64,000 bases of DNA from Uliginosibacterium sp. 31-16 (GTDB lineage Bacteria > Pseudomonadota > Gammaproteobacteria > Burkholderiales > Rhodocyclaceae), in NCBI RefSeq assembly GCF_030730865.1, contig NZ_JAVALZ010000006.1, positions 83,164 through 147,163 of the forward strand, given 5' to 3'. Under the pieces are notes generated by a model. It saw only the letters and a list, made by a program, of their open reading frames with translations, did not search any database and was not told the origin of the DNA. Below, piece by piece: positions 45,807 to 57,273 of this stretch (position 1 is its first letter; the number at the start of each line of letters is the position of its first letter). Both the position numbers and the translations under genes were made by a program.

Positions 45807-45924
45807 TGCCTGAAGAGCCGCTCGTGGAAAGGATCTTGGGCGTGCCTGCCTGTAGTCCAAAGTCCGGAGCGGTTCTTCAGACCAGCCTACCCAAGACGCT
45901 TGCTAGGCGCGGCTTCCCGGCAGG
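45807..45924. repeat. Dispersed intergenic palindromic repeat, copy 6
   Basis: Left motif GCCTGAAGAGCCGCTC (45808-45823) and GAGCGGTTCTTCAGAC (45867-45882) form an inverted pair with two mismatches. A GACGCTTGCTAGGCGCGGCTT tail-like stretch follows (45895-45915). It lies between convergent dctQ and the histidine kinase gene. Confidence 0.6.
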
Positions 45925-45926
45925 GC

Positions 45927-47159
45927 TCACTCCAGCACTCCGAGTCCGGGATCGACACGCGGCAGGAGCAGGGTAAAGGTGCTGCCCACGCCGGGCTGCG
46001 AGCTCAGTTCGATCACGCCCCCCATGCGCTCGGCCAGTTCCAGCGCAATGGCCAGTCCGAGGCCCGTTCCTTCGTGGTTGCCCGCCATCACGTTATCCAC
46101 CTGACGGAAGCGCTCGAACACCAGCCTCTGTGCTTCAGGAGGGATGCCTGGCCCGGTATCTGACAAGGCAAAGGCGATCAGCCCGTCGTTCATGTACACC
46201 TGCATCTCGACCCTGCCTCGGGCGGTGTACTTGATTGCATTGGCCAGCAGATTGCTGAGGATCTGACGCAAACGAACCGGATCCACCAGCATGCGTGCCG
46301 GAACATCCGGCGCCATCGCCATAGCGGCATCCAGCCCCTTGTCCAGCGCGTCACGCGAGAGCGTGGCCCACAACTCCCGGCACAATTCGCCCAGGTCGAT
46401 ATCTTCCGGGTGCAGGGCAAGGCGGTCAGAATTAAGCTTGGCCAGATCCAGCAGATCGTTGAACACCGCATACAGGTGGCGCCCCGAGGCATGAATGCTC
46501 TTGGCGTATTCATGCAGTTCGCCATCACCGGTTTCGAGCTGTAGCAGCTCAGCAAAGCCTATGATGCTGTTCAACGGCGTACGTATCTCATGCGTAATCG
46601 CTGCAACAAACTCGCTCTTGCTGCGTGAGGCCGCCTCTGCCCGTTCGCGTGCGGCCTCCAGTTCGGCATTCTGCAGGCGGGTCAGATCCAGCAGCGCACG
46701 GCTGCGTGCATGATCAAAGCACGCCTGGCAGGAAAGTGCGAGGCGCGGCATCAGGGTCCGCAAGGCGGCCAGAGAGGCCTCGCCGAGCGGTGCCTTGCCA
46801 TGCTCGATGAACACACAGGCATGCCCCCCGACGCGCAAGGCGGTCACCGTCCCGTTGGCAAACTCCAGCGGGGCCGTGTCATCGAAGCTCTCACCAAGCA
46901 AAGCCTTCAGTCGGGCACTGCGCTGCGCATCGCCCAGCCACGCCTCCAGGCTGCACGCAGGATAAGCATGCCGCGAAATGGTTCCATCCTCACCCTGCCA
47001 CCACACCTGGGCCGCGCGGGCATGCAGGCGCTGGGTCAAAACCACCAGAAAACGGTGCAGCATTTCCGCCAGATCCAGCGAGGTGCCGATGCACATCGAG
47101 AGCTCGCACTGCAGCGAAAGCAGGCGGATGGTTTGCGGGTCACTGTCAGAGGCATGCAT
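45927..47159 (-). CDS. Sensor histidine kinase partner of FIST protein (NahK-like)
   Basis: A 410-residue soluble kinase. The N-terminal GAF-like domain (about 20-150) has no membrane segment. A coiled linker (165-182) follows, then HisKA with ITHEIRTPLNSIIGF (phospho-acceptor His190), and the HATPase domain with N-box LLANAIKYTARG, G1 DTGPGIPPE, F-box FERFRQVD and G2 GTGLGLAIALE. All kinase residues are present. There is no receiver domain and no response regulator nearby, so its partner must be elsewhere. It overlaps the FIST gene by 14 bases. Kinases co-encoded with FIST/NosP haem proteins respond to nitric oxide in other bacteria. Confidence 0.92.
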   Translation of the reverse strand: MHASDSDPQTIRLLSLQCELSMCIGTSLDLAEMLHRFLVVLTQRLHARAAQVWWQGEDGTISRHAYPACSLEAWLGDAQRSARLKALLGESFDDTAPLEFANGTVTALRVGGHACVFIEHGKAPLGEASLAALRTLMPRLALSCQACFDHARSRALLDLTRLQNAELEAARERAEAASRSKSEFVAAITHEIRTPLNSIIGFAELLQLETGDGELHEYAKSIHASGRHLYAVFNDLLDLAKLNSDRLALHPEDIDLGELCRELWATLSRDALDKGLDAAMAMAPDVPARMLVDPVRLRQILSNLLANAIKYTARGRVEMQVYMNDGLIAFALSDTGPGIPPEAQRLVFERFRQVDNVMAGNHEGTGLGLAIALELAERMGGVIELSSQPGVGSTFTLLLPRVDPGLGVLE

Positions 47160-48291
47160 TCGGCATCAACCCCAACACAAAAGTCTTGTTGAACAATTCG
47201 AGACTGTAATCGCCCGGATTGGCGATCTCGCCCAATGTCAGCACGCCAAACACCGGCACAGCCTCCTGTCCGGCGTCGGCCAGCGCATCACTGACTGCAG
47301 CCAGCTCGGCCCGGTAGCCATCTTCCAGAAACAGGGCGCGACTGATGCAGTCCACCAGCAACGCGCCCGCAACCCCTTTCCCCAGCGCCTGCAGAGCCTG
47401 TGCCGTTCCGGTGCTCGCCGCGCGGATCAGCGATGCCTCCTCACCGCGCAAGACGTGCAGACAGGACTGACCAGGCACATCGCCAACACAGACAATACTG
47501 TTGCCATCCAGAATGATCGGATCCCGCACCACGAACGAGCCATCGAAACGTTCCAGGCCAAAGGGAAAATCCTTGGCCACTGCGAAAAAATTCTCTTCAT
47601 TCAGAACAACGTCGGCCAGAGGCTCCACTACTTCACGGTACAGCTCGGCCGCCGAGCGAAAATCCAGGCTACGGATTTCGTTGCCATGAGCCTCGGACAC
47701 AATGAACGGCCCCGCCACCGGCAGCCAGCCATGCTCGACCCCCAGTGCCATGCGCGGTGGCAGCCCGACAACCAGTGCGGCCCCCTGCAACATGCCGCGA
47801 CTGGAAAACAAACAAGGGCCAGCACTGAAACTCAGCGACCCGGCCCCCCCACCGATATAGCACGGCCCAGCACCCAATACGTCAAAGACAGCTTCCATCA
47901 ATGCAGCGATGTGTCGTGCCAGCCCATCCACCCAGATCATCACCGTGCCGGACTGACGCATTGCTTCGCAATGCGCATGACTACGCTCGAACCCCTGCAT
48001 CGCCCCATCCAGCCCTTCGGCAATACACACATCCGCCGTGCAACTGAGGCCCACGACCAGCACCCCGACCGCGTGCTCCTGCCGCCCCAGCACCACGCGC
48101 GGAAAAACTCCGCCGAAGACCGGCACGGGTAACGCCTGCAGCATGGCATCCCATTCCGGACGGCACAGATCGGTTTCTTCTCCAGCAAGGATCAGCAGCG
48201 AACGTGCCCCTGCTGCGAGCAAACGGTCGATGTGTGCCCGCACAGACAGCACGTCACCGTTGTCCAGCAATTCGACGGGGGCGATGATCAT
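47146..48291 (-). CDS. FIST-domain sensor protein (NosP-like)
   Basis: A 381-residue cytoplasmic protein with FIST_N (about 10-200; CYIGGGAGSLSFSAGPCLF) and FIST_C (about 210-360; YREVVEPLADVVLNEENFF, SIVCVGDVPGQ, GALLVDCISR, GVLTLGEI). FIST proteins bind small ligands; the NosP subgroup binds haem and nitric oxide and inhibits or activates a co-encoded kinase. It overlaps the downstream kinase by 14 bases and is divergent from nifV. Start 48291 (MIIAPVELL) is inferred, as the frame runs further upstream and no ribosome-binding site is visible. Confidence 0.85.
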   Translation of the reverse strand: MIIAPVELLDNGDVLSVRAHIDRLLAAGARSLLILAGEETDLCRPEWDAMLQALPVPVFGGVFPRVVLGRQEHAVGVLVVGLSCTADVCIAEGLDGAMQGFERSHAHCEAMRQSGTVMIWVDGLARHIAALMEAVFDVLGAGPCYIGGGAGSLSFSAGPCLFSSRGMLQGAALVVGLPPRMALGVEHGWLPVAGPFIVSEAHGNEIRSLDFRSAAELYREVVEPLADVVLNEENFFAVAKDFPFGLERFDGSFVVRDPIILDGNSIVCVGDVPGQSCLHVLRGEEASLIRAASTGTAQALQALGKGVAGALLVDCISRALFLEDGYRAELAAVSDALADAGQEAVPVFGVLTLGEIANPGDYSLELFNKTFVLGLMPNACL

Positions 48292-48493
48292 CGGAAGGAG
48301 TCTCACAGAAGATACTGCAGTGCAAAGAATACACAGCACCCGACACATGGCTGCGGGATGCACCCCAATGGCCGTACCTGACAAACCGTCTGGCGCAAAC
48401 CTCTCAAAAATCTGTCGGTGAAACGCCAATCAATATCTCCGACGATGCCTGAAGAAGCCCGCGAATACAGGGTTTCAAGGCAGCTCAGGAAGG

Positions 48494-48509
48494 TGGCACC
48501 GAGCTTGCT
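48494..48509 (+). promoter_or_regulatory. Sigma-54 (RpoN) -24/-12 promoter of nifVWZM
   Basis: TGGCAC-N5-TTGCT, with GG at 48495-48496 and GC at 48507-48508 exactly ten bases between, matches the TGGCAC-N5-TTGCW consensus at every defined position. It is 33 bases before the nifV ATG, so the transcript would start near 48520. This implies activation by NifA. Confidence 0.88.
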
Positions 48510-48541
48510 AGAGATAGTACGTCCCAGTCGAGAACCGTGCC

Positions 48542-49678
48542 ATGAGCCGCCAACTCACCATCAACGACACCACCCTGCGCGACGGCGAACAAACCGCCGG
48601 CGTAGCGTTCAGCCGTGACGAGAAACTCGACATTGCACGCAGCCTTGATGCGCTGGGCGTGCGCGAAATGGAGGTCGGCATTCCGGCCATGGGTGAGGCC
48701 GAGCGCGATAGCATCCGGGCGATAGCCACACAGAATCTCCAGGCCCGCCTGATGGTCTGGGCGCGCCTGAATGACCGCGACATTGCCGCCTGCGCCAATC
48801 TGGGCGCGCACCTGATCGATATCTCCGCGCCCGCATCTGACCAGCACATCGCCAGCAAGCTGCAGAAGAGCCACGGCTGGCTGCTCAGCGAGATTTACCG
48901 TCTGGTGCAGCGCGCCCGCGATCTGGGGCTGGACGTCTGTGTCGGCATGGAAGATGCCTCGCGCGCCGACCCCGCCTTCCTGCGCCAGATTGCCGAAGTC
49001 GCTCAGCGCGCCGGCGCCCGCCGGCTGCGCTACGCCGACACGCTGGGGATCATGGAGCCCTTTGGTATCACCCGCGAGATCAAGGCCTTGCGGCGCGCCT
49101 GCGATCTGGAAATCGAGATGCATGCCCACAACGATCTGGGCATGGCCACCGCCAACAGCCTGGCGGCCGTGCGCGCGGGCGCCACACACGTCAACACCAC
49201 GGTCAATGGACTGGGCGAACGCGCCGGCAATGCCGCGCTGGAAGAAGTCGTACTGGGCCTCAAACAGTGCTACGGCATCGACACCGGGGTTGACCTGCAC
49301 GGCTTCCCGGCACTGGCCGAACGCGTGGCCAAGGCCTCCGGTCGCCCGATTCCGGTGCAGAAAAGCCTCACAGGCGCAAACGCCTTTACACATGAATCCG
49401 GCATTCACGTGGATGGGCTGCTCAAGGACCCTGCCAACTATCAAGGCTTCGACCCGGCCATCGTCGGCCGCGAGCATCGCGTGGTGCTCGGCAAGCATTC
49501 AGGCACGCGTGCAGTCAAATCCGTGTTCGCCGCACTGGGCCGCCAGCTCGGTGATCTGGAAGCCAGTCTGATGCTCGAGATGGTGCGGCGTTTTGTTGCG
49601 CGGGAAAAACGCACACCCGACGAATCCGAGCTGATGCTGTTTTTTGAAGGCCTGCAACACGAGTGTCCGCATTGCTGA
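48542..49678 (+). CDS. nifV: Homocitrate synthase
   Basis: Condenses acetyl-CoA with 2-oxoglutarate to give homocitrate, the organic ligand of the nitrogenase FeMo cofactor. The 378-residue DRE-TIM metallolyase has [17 protein letters not shown] with the D-R-E catalytic residues, [11 protein letters not shown] (a NifV trait), [14 protein letters not shown] (metal-binding His pair) and [15 protein letters not shown]. The absence of a LeuA-type regulatory domain and the nifWZM neighbours separate it from isopropylmalate synthase. First gene after the sigma-54 promoter. Confidence 0.95.
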   Translation: MSRQLTINDTTLRDGEQTAGVAFSRDEKLDIARSLDALGVREMEVGIPAMGEAERDSIRAIATQNLQARLMVWARLNDRDIAACANLGAHLIDISAPASDQHIASKLQKSHGWLLSEIYRLVQRARDLGLDVCVGMEDASRADPAFLRQIAEVAQRAGARRLRYADTLGIMEPFGITREIKALRRACDLEIEMHAHNDLGMATANSLAAVRAGATHVNTTVNGLGERAGNAALEEVVLGLKQCYGIDTGVDLHGFPALAERVAKASGRPIPVQKSLTGANAFTHESGIHVDGLLKDPANYQGFDPAIVGREHRVVLGKHSGTRAVKSVFAALGRQLGDLEASLMLEMVRRFVAREKRTPDESELMLFFEGLQHECPHC

Positions 49679-49692
49679 AACGGAGAACGTCG

Positions 49693-50019
49693 ATGACCAC
49701 CAAGACCCTGAGTCCTGAAGACTTTGCTGCAGAGCTCGCCGAGCTCGAAAGCATCGAAGACTTCCTCGCCTACTTCTGCATCGAATACGACCCCGCCGTC
49801 GTCCAGATCAACCGCCTGCACATCCTGCAGCGCTTTCACGACTACCTGCGCGGCGCCGGCAAGGAACCCGAATTCGAAACCTGGAAACGCCTGCTGGCGC
49901 GCGCCTACGAAGATTTCGTGCGCTCCGACGCCCTGACCGAAGGCGTGTTTAGCGTCTTCAAGCGCGCTCGCGGCATCGCCACGATTCCGCTCAGTGCCAT
50001 CGGCAGGGCCCGCTCATGA
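49693..50019 (+). CDS. nifW: Nitrogenase-stabilising/protective protein NifW
   Basis: A 108-residue protein of NifW type: LESIEDFLAYFCIEYDPAVVQINRLHILQRFHDYL is split across the first half, followed by WKRLLARAYEDFVRSD and a basic end. NifW helps maturation or oxygen protection of the MoFe protein. The length is normal for the family. GGAG lies seven bases before the ATG. Its stop overlaps nifZ by four bases (ATGA). Confidence 0.93.
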   Translation: MTTKTLSPEDFAAELAELESIEDFLAYFCIEYDPAVVQINRLHILQRFHDYLRGAGKEPEFETWKRLLARAYEDFVRSDALTEGVFSVFKRARGIATIPLSAIGRARS

Positions 50020-50468
50020 AACCCAAATGGGATCTGGGCGACAGCCTGCGCGTCGTGCGCAACGTGCGCGATGACGGCACTTTCCCCGGCGCCAGTCGTG
50101 GTGAGCTGCTGGTGCGCCGTGGCAGCGTTGGAGCAGTCGTGGATATTGGAACTTTTCTGATGGATCAGGTGATCTACTCCGTGCATTTTCTGGAGCAGAA
50201 CCGCATCGTCGGCTGTCGCGAAGAAGAGCTGATCGGTCTGGAAGAACACTGGGTGGAAACGCGTTTCGAGACCCGCGAGCGCGTCAGCTGCACTCGCGCG
50301 CTGGCCATTGGCGGAGAAGTGCGTGTGCCCATCGGCTCACGCGGCGAAATCCTCAACGTGCTGCGCGATGCAGTGGGTGGCATCGCCTACCACGTGCATT
50401 TTGATTGCTACGCCGGCCACCCGCTGATTGTTCGTGAAACCGCGCTGGATTCCACCAGCGCCCTGTAG
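50016..50468 (+). CDS. nifZ: Nitrogen fixation protein NifZ
   Basis: A 150-residue protein with two SH3-like NifZ repeats: GDSLRVVRNVRDDGTFPG, then RGSVGAVVDIGTFLMDQVIYSVHF, and a second GSRGEILNVLRDAVGGIAYHVHF. NifZ assists formation of the second P-cluster in the MoFe protein. It is coupled to nifW by overlap and followed by nifM after 13 bases. Confidence 0.94.
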   Translation: MKPKWDLGDSLRVVRNVRDDGTFPGASRGELLVRRGSVGAVVDIGTFLMDQVIYSVHFLEQNRIVGCREEELIGLEEHWVETRFETRERVSCTRALAIGGEVRVPIGSRGEILNVLRDAVGGIAYHVHFDCYAGHPLIVRETALDSTSAL

Positions 50469-50481
50469 GAAGAAGCACACC

Positions 50482-51348
50482 ATGTCTGAACTCGCCGCCC
50501 CCGCCGCCGCCATCAGCGCCGCCGCCTCACCCTACCTCACCCTGAAGCACGCCAACGCACTGTTTTCGACAACGCCGGAGGCGCTCACACCCGAGCAGCG
50601 GCAACAGGTCAGCACCGTCGTAGCCCGTCAGCGCGAGATTGAGCGACGCATCCTGAACAGTCCGCAGGCTGCACATGTGGTGGTCAATGATGAAGCCATT
50701 GCCCGCAGCCTTGGCGAGATTGCCGCGCGCTTCACCAGTGAAGCCGAATTCGTGCTCGACCTCGCCCGCCACGGCCTGAGCGAGCAGGCTCTGCGCGAAG
50801 ATGTGGAACGCGACCTGCGCGTCGAGGCCGTGCTGGAAATGGTGTCAGCCCGCGTAGCACCCGTCAGCAATCTGGAAACCGAACTGTTCTATCAGCTTCA
50901 CTACCCACGCTTCCAGACGCCCGAGCGGCGCAGCCTGCGCCACATACTCATTACCATCAATGACGACACGAAGGACAATGCTCGCGCCGCCGCGCATGCA
51001 CGCATCGAGCAGATCCACGCCCTGCTGCTGAAATCACCGGACCGCTTTGCCGAACAGGCTCTGCGCCACTCCGAATGCCCCACCGCCATGCAGGGCGGCC
51101 TGCTCGGTCAGGTGCCGCGTGGTGAGCTGTTTCCCTCGCTGGACGAAGCAGCCTTCCAGATGCGTCCGGCAAGCATTTCGGGCGTACTGGAATCACCAAT
51201 GGGCTTTCACATCCTGCGCTGCGACAACGTCCAGCCTGCCGGCACAGTGCCGCTGACAGCCGTGCGCGACAAGATCCGCGCCCAGATGCTCAAGACCCGC
51301 CGGGAAAACAAACAGCGCGCCTGGGTCAAAACCCTGCTTGCACGATAG
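50482..51348 (+). CDS. nifM: Nitrogen fixation protein NifM (peptidyl-prolyl isomerase)
   Basis: A 288-residue PpiC/parvulin-type isomerase needed to make stable, active Fe protein (NifH) in Klebsiella and Azotobacter. The N-terminal helical domain (about 15-150) is followed by a rotamase domain (about 165-265) with RRSLRHILITIND, RFAEQALRHSECPTAMQGG, LGQVPRGELFPSLDEAAF and GFHILRCD. Start 50482 is chosen from the AGGAAGAAG upstream. Its stop codon touches a dispersed repeat. It closes the nifVWZM operon. Confidence 0.93.
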   Translation: MSELAAPAAAISAAASPYLTLKHANALFSTTPEALTPEQRQQVSTVVARQREIERRILNSPQAAHVVVNDEAIARSLGEIAARFTSEAEFVLDLARHGLSEQALREDVERDLRVEAVLEMVSARVAPVSNLETELFYQLHYPRFQTPERRSLRHILITINDDTKDNARAAAHARIEQIHALLLKSPDRFAEQALRHSECPTAMQGGLLGQVPRGELFPSLDEAAFQMRPASISGVLESPMGFHILRCDNVQPAGTVPLTAVRDKIRAQMLKTRRENKQRAWVKTLLAR

Positions 51349-51463
51349 CCTGAAGAGCCGCATCTGGCCGCCATCTTCACAAACCCCATCTGGAAACACA
51401 TGCCAGTAGAGGCTTGGCAGGCAGACTGGCTGCAAAGGCTTGCTGCACGCCGCTCTGCAGGCA
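51348..51463. repeat. Dispersed intergenic palindromic repeat, copy 7
   Basis: Starts with the last base of the nifM stop: GCCTGAAGAGCCGCATCTGG (51348-51367). The right end is GCACGCCGCTCTGCAGGCA (51445-51463). Internal GGCTTGGCAGGCA and GGCTTGCTGCA stretches follow the family pattern. From here to the tRNA-His terminator (51588) nothing else is seen. Confidence 0.6.
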
Positions 51464-51587
51464 TGGCGTACACCGTCACTTCACATTCCGCTAGCGAACA
51501 ATCGGCGTTACAAATCAGGCAGAGAACCGCCAGTTTCCTGTGTGCCGAACAAACTACACCCGGATTGAAATAACTCACCTTCGGCGC

Positions 51588-51626
51588 AAAAATGGAAACG
51601 GCCCTGTGATCACTCACAGGGCCGTT
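51588..51626 (-). terminator. Intrinsic terminator after the tRNA-Pro/Arg/His cluster
   Basis: Thirteen-bp stem AACGGCCCTGTGA/TCACAGGGCCGTT, loop 51610-51613. A T-rich tail (TTTCCATTTTTG) follows on the minus strand. Confidence 0.85.
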
Positions 51627-51634
51627 CGTATTCT

Positions 51635-51711
51635 TGGGGCGACATACCGGGTTCGAACCGGTGACCACTGGAATCACAATCCAGTGCTCTACCAACTGAG
51701 CTAATGCCGCC
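51635..51711 (-). tRNA. tRNA-His (GTG)
   Basis: 77 bases including the extra 5' G (G-1 at 51711) paired opposite C73, the histidine identity element. Acceptor GCGGCAT/ATGTCGC. Anticodon arm CTGGA-TTGTGAT-TCCAG gives GTG. Encoded CCA at 51637-51635. Confidence 0.97.
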
Positions 51712-51742
51712 ACTGGGTATTACAAAAATCTACTTCATCTAC

Positions 51743-51819
51743 TGGCCTGCCCGAAGGGAATCGAACCCCTAACCTACGGCTTAGAAGGCCGTTGCTCTAT
51801 CCAGTTGAGCTACGGGCAG
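51743..51819 (-). tRNA. tRNA-Arg (TCT)
   Basis: 77 bases. Acceptor CTGCCCG/CGGGCAG, discriminator G and encoded CCA. Anticodon arm ACGGC-CTTCTAA-GCCGT gives TCT for AGA/AGG codons. Confidence 0.96.
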
Positions 51820-51871
51820 TTCCTTGTCGAGCAGTCCCCGGGCAATTCCAACCAAGTTTACTTTGGAACCT

Positions 51872-51948
<77 letters not shown>

Positions 51949-52031
51949 AGGGATCGAGATTGTATGCGAAGCCGGATGCCAGAGTAAAGCCCGACGTGAA
52001 AGTTTTTATCGCCCCGGTTCCGTACCCTGAT

Positions 52032-52253
52032 TCATTTCTGCTTTTCGTGAAAATGCAGGTCTTCCTTCGGTGCCGGGCAGGTGCTGATGCCCAGCAACGG
52101 ATAAAGAGGGCAGAACCTGAACAACCCGGTCGCAATCGGCACAACGCCGATCCAACCCCACATGCCGATATAGCCGAGTGCGGCCAGCAGCACCAGAATG
52201 AGACCCACGGAAACGCGCAGTGCGCGGTCAATCGTTCCTACATTTGCTTTCAT
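52032..52253 (-). CDS. DUF2892 (YgaP-like) membrane protein
   Basis: A 73-residue protein with two membrane helices: MKANVGTIDRALRVSVGLIL, GWIGVVPIATGLFRFCPLYPLLGISTC. This is the YgaP-transmembrane/DUF2892 pattern. Cys of FRFCP and of ISTCP are conserved. Last gene of the efflux operon, 43 bases after the second DUF2892 gene. Such proteins often accompany rhodaneses and redox- or sulfide-responsive ArsR regulators; that link is inference here. Confidence 0.9.
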   Translation of the reverse strand: MKANVGTIDRALRVSVGLILVLLAALGYIGMWGWIGVVPIATGLFRFCPLYPLLGISTCPAPKEDLHFHEKQK

Positions 52254-52296
52254 GTTTCTCTCCTTTGCGGGGTGCTTCACTATTCGCGCCAGTAAT

Positions 52297-52517
52297 TCAT
52301 TTACAGCACGCGCCTGTCGAATCCTTGATACCCAGCCTGTGCAGGATGTTGACCAGCGGGCACAAACCGGTAAAGCCACTCTGGAACAGGTTGGCTCCTG
52401 TGAAGGTGGTGAGCCAGAGGAAGTGCTTGCTCACGAAGAGCGGACTGGCTTCGGCGCCCAGGGCGAGCGAAATCAGGACAAAAAAGCCGGCTACGGTGCG
52501 GACGATGCGTTCGGTGT

Positions 52518-52521
<4 letters not shown>
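52297..52521 (-). CDS. DUF2892-family membrane protein
   Basis: A 74-residue protein with two hydrophobic segments (about 6-24 and 34-58), starting MNTERIVRTVAGFFVLISLAL and containing FQSGFTGLCPLVNILHRLGIKD (split by the helix end) and a terminal ACCK. The pair of Cys at the end plus Cys in GLCP could bind metal or thiols. Its ATG overlaps the RND permease stop by four bases. Confidence 0.88.
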
Positions 52522-55762
<3,241 letters not shown>

Positions 55763-55766
<4 letters not shown>

Positions 55767-56776
55767 TTGTGCATCCCCGCCAGCACCGGATCAAGGGCGA
55801 CTTTCTCGCCCGCCGAAAGCCCGGCCAGCACCTCAACCCCCGCCTCGCCGAATTGCTCCCCGAGTCGCAGCAAGCGCTGCAGAAAGTGCCCATCCGGGGT
55901 CTGGACGTAGGCCGCTGTCAGCTCGCCACGCCGCACGACGGCTGCATTCGGCAACACCAGCCGGCGACTTTCACCCGTCGCCAGCAGCACGCGGACAGAC
56001 TGGCCGGGCAGGAGGCCCTCCTGCGAAATCTGCTCCAGACGCACCTCGGTACTCTGGGTTGCGACATCGGCCGTCGGCAACAACTTCACCAGTCCGGCTG
56101 ATTTCCATTGCCCCGGCACCGGCTCGAACTGGGCTTTGCCCTGAGCCCGCACGGCGGCCAGGCGCGCTTGCGGCACCTGCGCCACGATCCGCAAGTCACC
56201 CGGCGCATACAAGCTCAGCAGCGGGGCTCCCGGCGTTGCCATGTCGCCTTGCTCAACACTCACGCTCGCCACCACGCCGGCGTACGGCGCGACAATCTGT
56301 GCATGGCTCTTGCTGGCCGATGCGGCACTCGCTCCGGCCTTCAACGCATCGACCTGAGCGCGGGCGGAACGGGCTTGCGCCTCGGCCTGGTCAAGCGTGG
56401 CCGGACTCATGAATTTCCGCGCTACCAGCTCCCGTGTACGCGCCAGACCCGCTTCTGCATTAACCAGTTGCGCCTGAGCCGCTGCTACTTGTGCCTGCTG
56501 TGCCGCAACGCCCTGCCCCAGTTCCCGATCATCAATCCGCAGCAGGATCTGGCCAGCCGCAACCCGGTCACCGGCCTTCACTGCAACCAGCACAACCCGG
56601 CCCGCAATCTGTGCAGCGATCTGGCTCTGACGCGCCGCCTGCACCACACCATCAGTCGCATAGGCTGCCGGCACCTGTTTCAGCATCACCTCGGCAACCG
56701 GCACGGCGTCTTGCGCCGAGGCGGTGCGCAGTGCAAGCAGCAGGACAAACAGACTCAATCTGGACACGGCCCGCAT
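55763..56776 (-). CDS. RND efflux periplasmic adaptor (membrane fusion protein)
   Basis: A 337-residue adaptor linking the permease to an outer-membrane channel. Signal peptide 1-21 (MRAVSRLSLFVLLLALRTASA). Barrel-sandwich half with AGRVVLVAVKAGDRVAAGQILLRID split over two strands; alpha hairpin (about 85-150); second half VAPYAGVVASVSVEQGD; beta-barrel with LLPGQSVRVLLATGE. No outer-membrane channel gene is in the operon. GGGAGG lies before the ATG. First gene behind the ArsR-controlled promoter. Confidence 0.92.
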
Positions 56777-56810
56777 GGCAGCCTCCCGGAAAATGAATTT
56801 GACTTTATAT

Positions 56811-56839
56811 ACTTTATAACCACATAGTTATATTGTCAA
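56811..56839 (-). promoter_or_regulatory. Efflux operon promoter with ArsR operator palindrome
   Basis: On the minus strand: TTGACA (56839-56834), 17-bp spacer, TAAAGT (56816-56811). A perfect inverted repeat TATAAC-N6-GTTATA (56815-56832) fills the spacer and touches the -10. Repressor bound there would block RNA polymerase. The divergent ArsR gene lies 85 bases away. Confidence 0.75.
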
Positions 56840-56916
56840 TAAAAGCAAAGTACCGGACACCCGATATAATGACCACTCATGAAACGAATCCAGTCTTCAC
56901 TCAAGGACACTACTGC

Positions 56917-57273
56917 ATGCAGGCTCTGGACGAATCCGCACTGACCCACGTGGCCACTTATTTCCGTGCCCTCTCCGAGCCAACCCGGCTGCGCATCCTG
57001 AACACCTTGCGCGACGGCGAGAAAAACGTCAGCCAGATCACCGAGCTGACCGGCTGTGGTCAGGCCAATGTTTCCAAGCATCTGGCCCTGCTCTTCGAAG
57101 CGGGTCTGGTCACGCGCTCAGCGCAGGGAACGGCAGTCTTTTACGGTATCGCCGACGCGGCCACTTTCGAGCTGTGCGACATCGTCTGCGGCAATGTTGC
57201 GCGCATCGTTGAGCGCCAGTTTGCCAGTGCCAATGCACTCAAGAAGCAGCTCGGCAAAATCGGCAAAGCCTGA
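56917..57273 (+). CDS. ArsR-family transcriptional repressor with redox-type cysteines
   Basis: A 118-residue winged-helix regulator. LSEPTRLRILNTLRDGEKNV, ITELTGCGQANVSKHLALL (recognition helix) and a wing LVTRSAQGTAVFYGIAD. Cys47 lies in the recognition region; Cys87 and Cys91 lie in the C-terminal helix (ELCDIVCG). The classic ELCVC metal site is absent, so thiol/sulfide or metal sensing through these three Cys is possible. Start 56917 is chosen because AAGGA precedes it; TATAAT at 56865-56870 fits as its -10, which excludes the ATGs at 56833 and 56869. Confidence 0.9.
   Translation: MQALDESALTHVATYFRALSEPTRLRILNTLRDGEKNVSQITELTGCGQANVSKHLALLFEAGLVTRSAQGTAVFYGIADAATFELCDIVCGNVARIVERQFASANALKKQLGKIGKA

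Noticed and set aside
48233..48248. TGT-N10-ACA, a possible NifA upstream activator site for nifV
   Set aside because: It matches the consensus, but it is about 250 bases from the sigma-54 promoter and inside the FIST coding sequence; the usual distance is about 80-200 bases, and chance occurrence in a few hundred bases is appreciable.
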